Below, one piece after another: positions 18,531 through 25,569 of a stretch of 64,000 bases of DNA. The position numbers and the translations under genes are program-made. The first letter of the stretch is position 1. Each line of letters begins with the position of its first letter. Below the pieces are notes generated by a model. The model worked only from the letters and a program-made list of their open reading frames with translations, did not search any database and had not been told where the DNA came from. The stretch comes from Candidatus Raymondbacteria bacterium RIFOXYA2_FULL_49_16 (GTDB lineage Bacteria; Fibrobacterota; OXYB2-FULL-49-7; XYB2-FULL-49-35). The stretch covers positions 1-64,000 of the forward strand of contig MFYT01000054.1 of the NCBI GenBank assembly GCA_001789205.1. Reading direction: 5' to 3'.

Positions 18531-18546
18531 TGTTTCACGTGAAACA
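18531..18546. promoter_or_regulatory. parS site (perfect)
   Basis: TGTTTCACGTGAAACA is a perfect 16-bp palindrome identical to the consensus chromosomal parS bound by ParB. It sits 15 bases upstream of the mnmG start, between mnmG and dnaA, which is where partition sites are expected in an origin region. parAB are encoded 2.5 kb away. Confidence 0.96.
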
Positions 18547-18736
18547 TTCTATTATTTTAAATAAGATTAAGAGAGTTATATTAGTAATAGTCTTTATATG
18601 TTAATAACCATAAAAAAACAGTGTAATGTATTTATTATCAATAACTTAAAAATAAAATAGTATGTTAATATTTTGTTCAAAGAATTTTAAAAAGTTGGTT
18701 ATTTGTTGAAGATCCATGTTTTTAACAAGTTATTAT
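18547..18736. other. Candidate origin of replication (AT-rich mnmG-dnaA gap)
   Basis: About 190 bases of extremely AT-rich sequence with long A/T runs lie between parS and the 3' end of dnaA. Such gaps next to dnaA, mnmG and parS commonly hold oriC. Against this, I see no cluster of consensus DnaA boxes, only one near match at its left edge. The other candidate is the AT-rich dnaA-rpmH divergent gap (20042-20136), where gene direction switches from left to right. It is named here from context, not from box content. Confidence 0.45.
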
Positions 18737-20041
18737 TCAATATGTAATAAGCTCTTTTGTGATAAATGCCATGTCATTTTTTATAAGCTGGTTTTCGGCC
18801 ATAATTTTCTCAATATTTTTACACCCATGAACAACCGTACTATGATCCTTTAAAAATATTTTTCCAATCCCCTTAAGCGATGCGTTTGTAAGCTTTCTTG
18901 AAAGATACATTGCCATCTGCCTTGGAACAACATTTTCTTTTTCTCTTGTTCCATTAATAATTTTTTCCGGGGTTGTTTTATAATATTTAGCCACCGTTTC
19001 TATGACCTCTTCAACATATATTTTCTTGTTTTCATCCCTGTTTTTAAAACTCAGGATCTCAATTGCCTTTGCATAGTCAATATCAACCGCGTACATGGAA
19101 GAATAGGCGAGCAACTTCACAATATATCCCTCCATCTCCCTTATGTTAGAAGACGAATTTTTAGCAATATAATCAATTACGTCGTCTTGAAGGTTGAGTC
19201 GGCTCTTTTCTGCCTTCATGTGGAGGATGGCTGTCTTTGTTTCAACATTTGGCGGTTGTATATCAACAGTGAGGCCGCTTTGGAACCTAGAAACCAGTCT
19301 GTCTTCCAGGTCTCCAAGGTCTTTTGGATGTTTATCGCTAGTAATAACTATCTGTTTGTTGTTTTGATACAATTCATTAAAAACATGGAAAAAGATCTCC
19401 TGGGTGCCAGGCTTTCCCTCAAGAAACTGAATGTCATCTATTAATAAAACACTACATGTTTTATAAAATCTATTAAAATCATCTTGTTTTTTAATTTCGA
19501 GGGATTTTATAAAATGATCCGTGAACTGCACAGAACTTTTCATGCAAATACGGTTGTCGGGAAAGGATTTCTGAATTAGATTTGCAATCGCATGGAGAAG
19601 GTGTGTTTTTCCAAGGCCTGTCCCGCCATAAATAAAAAGCGGGTTGAACCTGTTTTGGCCAGGGGTTTTTGCTATTGCAAGTGCGGCAGAATAGGCGAAT
19701 TCATTGCTTTTACCTACAACAAAGTTCTCAAAGGTAAAATCGTGATTGAGTGGAGACTCATATACTTCTGTGCGGACATCAGCATCTCCTGGCTTTATTT
19801 TTGCCGCCACCCGTATTGCATAATCAGTTCCTGTATTTTTTTTTAAACACTCTTTGATAAGCCGTGAATATTTGTCTTCTATAAAACCAGCGTGGATATC
19901 ACCACCGCTGGTTATCAACAAGGCTTCGGTTGCGGAAAGCCGTGAAATCTCAAGATTCGAAAACCAGGTTTTAAAGGAATCTTCCCTTACCTGCTCTTTG
20001 ATATCAACAAGGCAGCGCCGCCATAATTCGTTTTTATCCAT
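18737..20041 (-). CDS. dnaA: Chromosomal replication initiator DnaA
   Basis: An AAA+ initiator that binds DnaA boxes and melts oriC. The 434-residue protein has the N-terminal domain I (ELWRRCLVDIKEQV), a short linker, Walker A GGTGLGKTH (residues 139-146), Walker B VLLIDDIQFLEG, and the domain IV DNA-binding signature DHSTVVHGCKNIEKI. The linker (domain II) is short, which explains the length. It is strongly AT-rich. It is transcribed away from rpmH; dnaN, recF and gyrB do not follow. AGGA is placed 6 bases before the ATG. Confidence 0.97.
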   Translation of the reverse strand: MDKNELWRRCLVDIKEQVREDSFKTWFSNLEISRLSATEALLITSGGDIHAGFIEDKYSRLIKECLKKNTGTDYAIRVAAKIKPGDADVRTEVYESPLNHDFTFENFVVGKSNEFAYSAALAIAKTPGQNRFNPLFIYGGTGLGKTHLLHAIANLIQKSFPDNRICMKSSVQFTDHFIKSLEIKKQDDFNRFYKTCSVLLIDDIQFLEGKPGTQEIFFHVFNELYQNNKQIVITSDKHPKDLGDLEDRLVSRFQSGLTVDIQPPNVETKTAILHMKAEKSRLNLQDDVIDYIAKNSSSNIREMEGYIVKLLAYSSMYAVDIDYAKAIEILSFKNRDENKKIYVEEVIETVAKYYKTTPEKIINGTREKENVVPRQMAMYLSRKLTNASLKGIGKIFLKDHSTVVHGCKNIEKIMAENQLIKNDMAFITKELITY

Positions 20042-20073
20042 TTTTTCCTGGGTAATAAAATACTTAATATATT

Positions 20074-20101
20074 ATTTTATATAACCTTCTTTAAAGGACA
20101 A
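20074..20101 (-). promoter_or_regulatory. dnaA: Possible dnaA promoter
   Basis: On the minus strand TTGTCC (20096-20101) and TAAAAT (20074-20079) are separated by 16 bases and lie 33 bases upstream of the dnaA ATG. The elements are moderate matches to sigma70 consensus in a very AT-rich gap, so chance is possible. Confidence 0.35.
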
Positions 20102-20136
20102 TACTTTAATATTTAATTAAATAAAAGGAACCGACC

Positions 20137-20286
20137 ATGAGACAACAGACACTGAACCGCACCAGCAATAGGAAAAGGAAACGGAAGCATGGGTTCAGGG
20201 CTCGGATGAAACACCGCACAGGACGGAACATCCTTGCGCGCAGGAGAAAGAAAAATCGGAAACGCCTTACTGTTTCTGATGAGTGA
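20137..20286 (+). CDS. rpmH: 50S ribosomal protein L34
   Basis: A 49-residue, very basic ribosomal protein. The translation begins [20 protein letters not shown] and continues [18 protein letters not shown], matching the L34 signature. It was found by reading the sequence directly: an ATG at 20137 preceded by AAAGGA at 20124-20129, with TGA at 20284-20286. It heads the conserved rpmH-rnpA-yidD-yidC cluster and is divergent from dnaA, as in many bacterial origin regions. Confidence 0.95.
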   Translation: MRQQTLNRTSNRKRKRKHGFRARMKHRTGRNILARRRKKNRKRLTVSDE

Positions 20287-20289
20287 CCT

Positions 20290-20583
20290 TTGGCCACTGA
20301 AAAGAACCCCGGACGGCTATACACGTTTTCAACAGAGTATTTTTCTTTCACTGTCCACGAGGCCCAGGTTGCGGCGCCAACATTTATTTTTTGCCTGAAA
20401 AAGAGGCAGTACAACGCGGTGAAGCGCAACTACATTAAACGCAGGGTGCGGGAGTTTTTCATGATTCGTTGTGCGCGGGCGCCCTGGTCTGTCAGGATCG
20501 TTTCCCTCAAACCGGCACCCCGGCGGCTCAAAGAAGTTTTAACAGGCGACCTTAATGCATTCAAGACACAGTGCGGTATATAG
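20290..20583 (+). CDS. rnpA: Ribonuclease P protein component
   Basis: The protein subunit of RNase P, which matures tRNA 5' ends. The 97-residue protein contains the RNR motif VKRNYIKRRVREFF after FIFCLKKRQYNA, characteristic of RnpA. It must start after the rpmH stop, which is in the same frame, and the only early codon is TTG at 20290, giving a spacing of 3 bases and a rather short protein. The tight coupling and weak start codon suggest lower expression than rpmH. It overlaps yidD by 29 bases. Confidence 0.88.
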   Translation: MATEKNPGRLYTFSTEYFSFTVHEAQVAAPTFIFCLKKRQYNAVKRNYIKRRVREFFMIRCARAPWSVRIVSLKPAPRRLKEVLTGDLNAFKTQCGI

Positions 20584-20815
20584 CATTTCGCGATGTATCG
20601 TCTGGATATATAAGGCGATCATATATCCGGTTTTTCCCAACACCTGCAAATTTACCCCCTCGTGCTCAGAATACATGCTCCAGGCCATAGCCCTTCACGG
20701 CGGCTTCAGAGGCGCCATGTTGGGTGTCCGCCGTTTTTTCAAATGCCACCCTTTTACCAAAGGCGGCATTGACCCCGTACCCCATTCCTTAAAGGAGACC
20801 CTGCCCTGTGGATAG
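20555..20815 (+). CDS. yidD: Membrane protein insertion efficiency factor YidD
   Basis: An 86-residue peripheral membrane protein that assists YidC-dependent insertion. The motif run is diagnostic: TCKFTPSCSEYMLQAIALHG, then RRFFKCHPFTKGGIDPVP (residues about 30-76). The N-terminal amphipathic helix (IVWIYKAIIYPVFP) is present. It overlaps rnpA upstream by 29 bases and yidC downstream by 8, the standard gene order. Confidence 0.95.
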   Translation: MHSRHSAVYSISRCIVWIYKAIIYPVFPNTCKFTPSCSEYMLQAIALHGGFRGAMLGVRRFFKCHPFTKGGIDPVPHSLKETLPCG

Positions 20816-22562
20816 AAACCTGGTCTTTGCATTTGTGCTGATGATCGGCGCATTCATTTTTTTTAACAGCGACTTATACAACAAAACCATCATGGGAAAA
20901 AAGGATGATCCTCTGCACGTGGAGGAATCGGCTCCCAACACAGAAAGCAGGGAAACAGGGCCGTCGTCCGATGCGCAGTTGCTCAAGACCATAGAAGAGA
21001 AAAAAGCCGAGATTATTGACCAGACGATCGGTATTGTTGTCCCCGACAGCGCATCGCGCACCATTACAGTTATTGGCGATAAATTTATCGGCACTATCAA
21101 TACGCGCGGGGCCGTTGTCTCCTCGTGGCAGCTGAGCGAGTATGTCGATTCCAGCGGAAATAACGTGGATCTTATTCCCAGGCATTCCGGCAACATGCTC
21201 AATCTGACAATAGACCGGACAAATTTTGACGGCGCGGAATTTTCAACCGAAGCCGCCGATACTGTGATACTGCGGGGAAACCAGACCCTTGTGTTTACTT
21301 ATGTTTCGCCCGAGGGGGTTGTTGTTGAGAAAGGCTTTATGTTTTCCAGGGACGCGTATGATTTCAGGTTCTATTTTACCCTCAAAGGGACACGGGCCAA
21401 CGAATATACCCTCGGCTGGAAATCGGGCATTACCGAGACGGAAAAAGATTACGACGGCCAGTATGCGGATGATCCTATAGGAATTTTTTACGGAGACGAC
21501 GTTGATCATCCGGTCGGCAAAAAAGATACGCTGAAGGAAATAGAAGGCAGCACGAAATGGGTATCGCTCAAATCAAAATATTTCAGCGGCACGTTGCAGC
21601 CCGACGAATCGGGTGAACTGCGCATGCGGTTCGTCAAATTGGGTACAACGCCCTATTCGAACAATAGCCTGAATTTTTCGGTCGACATAAGTGACAGGAT
21701 CGACCAGGACACCGTTGCCTATCGCGTATATCTTATTCCCAATAAATACGGTGTTCTCAAGGGATACGGCATCAAACTCGACAAGACCTTGTTTAAGGGC
21801 TATTCCTGGTTTTTCAAGGCCGATATCTGGTTTCCGCCTCTGTGCGGCCTGGTGCTCTACGTTCTTAATTTTTTCTACGGCCTAATTCCCAACTACGGAG
21901 TTGCCATTATTTTTCTCACTATTCTTAGCAAGATCATCACCTATCCGCTTTCCTTAAAAAGCATGAAGTCAATGGCACGCATGAAAAAGCTGCAGCCGAA
22001 AATGGCGCAGATAAGGGAAAAATACAAGAACGACCCCATGAATATGAACAAAGCGGTCATGAACATGTACAAGGAGGAGGGGGTAAGCCCCTTGGGCGGC
22101 GCAGGGTGTGTTCCCATTGTGCTGCAGATGCCCATTTTTATTGCGCTCTTTGTGACCCTGCGCAAGGCCATTGAGCTGCGCGGCGCGCCTTTCATTCTCT
22201 GGATCAAGGACCTATCTGGCCCCGAAGCAATTTATATGCTACCGTCAAAAATTCTTTTTTACGGACCCAACGTGTCGGTCCTCACTGTTCTTATGGCCAT
22301 TTCAACCTATTTCCAGAGCAAACAGACCATGACAGACCCCAAACAGAAGTCCATGGTCTACATAATGCCTGTTGTCATGCTTTTTTTCTTCAACAGCATG
22401 CCCTCGGGCCTTATTCTGTACTGGACGCTGAGCAATATTCTTGGCATTGCGCAGAACGCGTTTTTCAAGCCTAATCTTGACAACGAACCGCCACTAAAAA
22501 AGAAAAAGCCCTTCAGGGCAATGTCGTACAACGAACTGTTGAAAAAACGCGCGGGAAAATAG
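20808..22562 (+). CDS. yidC: Membrane protein insertase YidC
   Basis: Inserts and folds inner-membrane proteins with or without SecYEG. The 584-residue Gram-negative form has an N-terminal signal anchor (NLVFAFVLMIGAFIFF), a large periplasmic beta domain (about 60-330), and the C-terminal five-helix core with PLSLKSMKSMARMKKLQPKM, PIFIALFVTLRKAIEL and PSGLILYWTLSNILGIAQ. The start is GTG 20808, overlapping yidD. The tail is basic. The large periplasmic domain is direct support for a Gram-negative envelope. Confidence 0.97.
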   Translation: MDRNLVFAFVLMIGAFIFFNSDLYNKTIMGKKDDPLHVEESAPNTESRETGPSSDAQLLKTIEEKKAEIIDQTIGIVVPDSASRTITVIGDKFIGTINTRGAVVSSWQLSEYVDSSGNNVDLIPRHSGNMLNLTIDRTNFDGAEFSTEAADTVILRGNQTLVFTYVSPEGVVVEKGFMFSRDAYDFRFYFTLKGTRANEYTLGWKSGITETEKDYDGQYADDPIGIFYGDDVDHPVGKKDTLKEIEGSTKWVSLKSKYFSGTLQPDESGELRMRFVKLGTTPYSNNSLNFSVDISDRIDQDTVAYRVYLIPNKYGVLKGYGIKLDKTLFKGYSWFFKADIWFPPLCGLVLYVLNFFYGLIPNYGVAIIFLTILSKIITYPLSLKSMKSMARMKKLQPKMAQIREKYKNDPMNMNKAVMNMYKEEGVSPLGGAGCVPIVLQMPIFIALFVTLRKAIELRGAPFILWIKDLSGPEAIYMLPSKILFYGPNVSVLTVLMAISTYFQSKQTMTDPKQKSMVYIMPVVMLFFFNSMPSGLILYWTLSNILGIAQNAFFKPNLDNEPPLKKKKPFRAMSYNELLKKRAGK

Positions 22563-22569
22563 GGAGTGC

Positions 22570-22591
22570 TGCCTTCGGCTTCGCTCAGGCA
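22570..22591. repeat. Hairpin with conserved 14-nt loop, copy 1
   Basis: TGCC and GGCA enclose the 14-base loop TTCGGCTTCGCTCA, immediately after the yidC stop. The stem is short (4 bp, extendable with a mismatch). It is one of five hairpins here sharing this loop with different stems, and lies between convergent genes where it could end transcription. Confidence 0.6.
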
Positions 22592-22648
22592 ACAGAGCCA
22601 GTACAAGACGAGTCAAACATCATAATACCTTCAGGGAAGGGGCCCTGT

Positions 22649-22684
22649 CACCCGTACGGTGAGCGCAGCCGAACCGAACGGGTG
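22649..22684. repeat. Hairpin with conserved 14-nt loop, copy 2
   Basis: CACCCGT (22649-22655) pairs with ACGGGTG (22678-22684), with an inner GG/CC pair around TGAGCGCAGCCGAA, which is the reverse complement form of the shared loop. It lies 6 bases from the stop of the minus-strand kinase gene, so it may be a terminator for the convergent pair. Confidence 0.65.
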
Positions 22685-22689
22685 AAGCG

Positions 22690-23613
22690 CTAATGCAGTA
22701 TATTTCCAGGACGGACATTAAGGGCATTGAGCGCAGCACAGCGCATGCCCTCGCGAATGGCGGTGACAAGTGGCGCGGCGCAGGAAAGCTGTGACGCCAA
22801 CCCAGCGGTAAAAGCGTCCCCCGAGCCAGTGCTGTTCACGGCCCGGATCTGTTTCACACCCACGCTCCCAATCCTGCCCCCATCAGCAAAGAGCACGGGA
22901 AAACGGCCGCGGGTAAGCACCACGGCGCATCCGTATTTTTTATTCAGCGACACCATGGTTTTCTCGACCCTGTGAAGCAGGCGGGCATTTTCACTCGACT
23001 CCGAAGCAGCAACGCCTGGAACAAATGTAGAAACAAATTCTGCAAAATTCGGTTTTATAACCTGCGGTCCATATTCAAGGCAGCGAACCAGGTCTTTGCC
23101 TTTGATATCAAGAATAACGCGGACCTTCCACCTGCGGGCAGTGCGCACCATCCAGGGATATAGACTATCTGAAAAGCCCGTGGCTTTTGTGCCGGAAATA
23201 ACAAGCGTATGAGCGTGGGTAATGCGGCGGAGAAAAAGATTTTTGACACGGGCCTGGGTCAATCGGGTGACTGGGTCAGCCTCTTCGACAATTTCCGTTG
23301 TCTGGCCTGTTGCCGTATGTATCAGCGTATAGCAGAAACGGATAGCCAAAGGAGCGGGCGCCGTATGCAGGCAAAGGACATGTTGTTTCGCGAGCGCGAG
23401 AAAACGGGCCGCGTTCCATCCGCCCGCCTGCGTTATGAGCTCGGCTTTGCATCCCAGCTGGCCCAAGACCCTGATGACATTGACGCCTTTGCCGCTGGCA
23501 TCTTCGTATAAAGCCTCGACGCGATTGACCTCGCCGTGGATTAATTTTTTGAGCACCACGGTTTTTTGCAGGACCGGATTGAGACAGACAGTGAGAAAGA
23601 GGCGGGGATTCAT
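22690..23613 (-). CDS. 1-phosphofructokinase-type PfkB kinase
   Basis: A 307-residue ribokinase-superfamily sugar-phosphate kinase of the FruK/LacC branch. Evidence: the N-terminus LTVCLNPVLQKTVVL (TxTxNPAxD-like in FruK), the ASGKGVNVIRVL segment, and the C-terminal anion hole STGSGDAFTAGLA with the catalytic Asp. It could phosphorylate fructose-1-P or tagatose-6-P; sequence does not decide. The conserved NPALD aspartate is replaced (NPVLQ), which is odd for FruK and suggests another substrate. ATG 23613 chosen. It lies 12 bases after purU. Confidence 0.82.
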   Translation of the reverse strand: MNPRLFLTVCLNPVLQKTVVLKKLIHGEVNRVEALYEDASGKGVNVIRVLGQLGCKAELITQAGGWNAARFLALAKQHVLCLHTAPAPLAIRFCYTLIHTATGQTTEIVEEADPVTRLTQARVKNLFLRRITHAHTLVISGTKATGFSDSLYPWMVRTARRWKVRVILDIKGKDLVRCLEYGPQVIKPNFAEFVSTFVPGVAASESSENARLLHRVEKTMVSLNKKYGCAVVLTRGRFPVLFADGGRIGSVGVKQIRAVNSTGSGDAFTAGLASQLSCAAPLVTAIREGMRCAALNALNVRPGNILH

Positions 23614-23625
23614 GGGCTGAAGCAA

Positions 23626-24483
23626 TCAGTCAAAAACAACGGTCTTGTTTTTGTACACCAGCACGGTACGTTGCAGATGGGACCAGATGCCGCGCGAGAG
23701 GACGATTTTTTCCAGGTCGCGTCCTTTGCGTATCAGGTCGTCTATTGAATCGCGGTGCGAGATGCGGACAATGTCCTGCTTAATAATGGGCCCCGCATCA
23801 AGATCAGTGGTCACATAGTGGCAGGTTGCGCCGATGATTTTGACCCCCCGGGCGTGGGCGGCATGGTAAGGCTTTGCGCCGACAAAGGCCGGCAAAAACG
23901 AATGGTGGATGTTTATGATTCGCGAAGGATACTGTACCACAAAATCAGCGGAGAGGATCTGCATGTAGCGGGCCAAAACAATGAAATCGATCCGGTGTTC
24001 ATTGAGCAGTGCGAGCGCCTTTTCTTCCTGGGCAGCCTTTGTTTCACGTGAAACCGGAAGCAGGTGAAAAGCAATGCCGAACCGCTCAGCGACTGGACGC
24101 AGGTCTTCGTGGTTGCTGATGATAAGCGGGATTTTTACCTTCCAGTCACCCGATTCATAACTCGAGAGCATGTCGTACAAACAATGGGAGAGTTTTGACA
24201 CAAAGACGGCCATGCGCTGTACCTGGTCTGAAAAATGAATTTCAAACGAAAGATTGAGCGGAGCAGCAACAGCAGAGGAAAAAACCTCTCTAATTTTTTC
24301 AGCGGGAACCGCAAATCCTTCAAGATCCCATTCCACACGCATGAAAAAGGCCTTTTCCACCACATCAACATGCTGGTCGAGGTCGAGGATGTTCCCTTTG
24401 TTGCTATAGATGAATTCAGTGACCGCAGCGACTATGCCTTTGCGGTCCGGACAGTTGATAAGCAGAATGGCAGATGAACCCAT
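23626..24483 (-). CDS. purU: Formyltetrahydrofolate deformylase PurU
   Basis: Hydrolyses 10-formyl-THF to THF and formate, balancing one-carbon pools and feeding PurT. The 285-residue protein has an N-terminal ACT domain (SAILLINCPDRKGIV, DQHVDVVEKAFFMRVEW) and a formyltransferase domain with LARYMQILS, NIHHSFLPAFVGAKPYH (His and Asn catalytic) and GATCHYVTTDLDAGPII. ATG 24483 begins the ACT domain; the open frame to 24633 runs through two hairpin repeats and was rejected. A parS-like site lies within this coding region at 24040. Confidence 0.95.
   Translation of the reverse strand: MGSSAILLINCPDRKGIVAAVTEFIYSNKGNILDLDQHVDVVEKAFFMRVEWDLEGFAVPAEKIREVFSSAVAAPLNLSFEIHFSDQVQRMAVFVSKLSHCLYDMLSSYESGDWKVKIPLIISNHEDLRPVAERFGIAFHLLPVSRETKAAQEEKALALLNEHRIDFIVLARYMQILSADFVVQYPSRIINIHHSFLPAFVGAKPYHAAHARGVKIIGATCHYVTTDLDAGPIIKQDIVRISHRDSIDDLIRKGRDLEKIVLSRGIWSHLQRTVLVYKNKTVVFD
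24040..24055. promoter_or_regulatory. Second parS site, inside purU
   Basis: TGTTTCACGTGAAACC matches consensus parS at 15 of 16 positions, keeping the full central palindrome GTTTCACGTGAAAC. It is embedded in purU coding sequence, as parS sites often are in housekeeping genes near oriC, 5.5 kb from the perfect site. Confidence 0.88.
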
Positions 24484-24532
24484 ACGGTAAAAATGGTAAT
24501 TCACAGCGGGTGAAGGCAATGGAGGATTTTCG

Positions 24533-24562
24533 CCGCATGGTTCGACTACGCTCACCATGCGG
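24533..24562. repeat. Hairpin with conserved 14-nt loop, copy 3
   Basis: CCGCATGG (24533-24540) and CCATGCGG (24555-24562) form a perfect 8-bp stem around TTCGACTACGCTCA. It lies in the 197-base gap between cysK and purU, 50 bases upstream of the purU start. Confidence 0.75.
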
Positions 24563-24600
24563 TTGGAAAAAGAGGTAGATCTCGTGGGCGAGGGGGAGGC

Positions 24601-24626
24601 GCCCGTAGAGCGAAGTCCAAACGGGC
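24601..24626. repeat. Hairpin with conserved 14-nt loop, copy 4
   Basis: GCCCGT and ACGGGC form a 6-bp stem around AGAGCGAAGTCCAA, which matches the reverse-complement loop TGAGCGAAGTCGAA at 12 of 14 positions. It lies 38 bases from copy 3, in opposite loop orientation, in the cysK-purU gap. Confidence 0.6.
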
Positions 24627-24680
24627 ATCGCATATATAAGTCTGTGCGTCGTTTAACCCTGGCCGTACGTGTCGGGAGGA

Positions 24681-25568
24681 CTACAACAGCGCGGTGCTGA
24701 AGTAGCGTTCAGCGCGGTCGGGGAGGACCGTGGCTATGTTACCGGAGATTTTACCAACAATGGCGCGCGCGGACCATACGTTTGCGCCCGATGATATGCC
24801 CACAAGAAGACCGTGGTCGCGGCCCAGCTGTTTGGTGGTGGCAATGGCGTCTTCATCCGTGACTTCGACAACATCGTCGACAAGGGAGACATCGAGCACA
24901 GCGGGAACAAAACCATCACCAATGCCCTGTATTTGGTGAAGGCCCGGCTCGTGGCCAAGAAGGGCTGATACGTTTTTTGGTTCAACAGCTATGATTTTAA
25001 CGCCCGGCCTGTGTTCTTTTAAAAACGATCCAACGCCCTGCAGGGTGCCGCCTGAACCAACGCCTGCGATGAAACAATCGATGTCGCCCGACATTTGGCG
25101 CCACAATTCCCTCGCGGTTTCCTCATAATGAATGCGCGGATTGTCCTTGTTCTCGAACTGCTGGGGGACATACACGCGGCGGTCTTCTTTCCGCATGAGG
25201 GCCACGCGAGCCACTGCGCCGCCAATGCTCTCCGCCGCGGGCGTAAGAATCAGTTCAGCGCCAAGGGCGCGGATAAGCTTTTTCCTCTCTTCACTCATAT
25301 TTTCTGGCATGACAATGATGACCTTGTATCCTTTGAGCCTGCCGACCATGGCTATCCCAATACCCGTGTTGCCCGAGGTAGGTTCAACAATAATGGAATC
25401 GGGTTTGAGATGGCCATCGCGTTCCGCCCCCTCGAGCATGGCAAGGGCCACGCGGTCCTTGATGCTGCCGCCCGGGTTCAGGAATTCAGCCTTGGCAAAG
25501 ACGCTTTCGCCTTTTAACCTGATGAGGGGGGTGTTGCCTATAAGGTCAAGTATGTTGTCAGTCAGCAT
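24681..25568 (-). CDS. cysK: Cysteine synthase (O-acetylserine sulfhydrylase)
   Basis: A PLP enzyme making cysteine from O-acetylserine and sulfide. The 295-residue protein has GNTPLIRL, the PLP lysine in NPGGSIKDRVA, the substrate loop EPTSGNTGIGIAM, the phosphate-binding GVGSGGTLQGVG and GISSGANVW. It is slightly shorter than typical CysK but complete. It starts 1 base after the MBL-fold gene stop, so these two are co-transcribed. CysM-type activity is also possible. Confidence 0.93.
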   Translation of the reverse strand: MLTDNILDLIGNTPLIRLKGESVFAKAEFLNPGGSIKDRVALAMLEGAERDGHLKPDSIIVEPTSGNTGIGIAMVGRLKGYKVIIVMPENMSEERKKLIRALGAELILTPAAESIGGAVARVALMRKEDRRVYVPQQFENKDNPRIHYEETARELWRQMSGDIDCFIAGVGSGGTLQGVGSFLKEHRPGVKIIAVEPKNVSALLGHEPGLHQIQGIGDGFVPAVLDVSLVDDVVEVTDEDAIATTKQLGRDHGLLVGISSGANVWSARAIVGKISGNIATVLPDRAERYFSTALL

Positions 25569-25569
25569 A

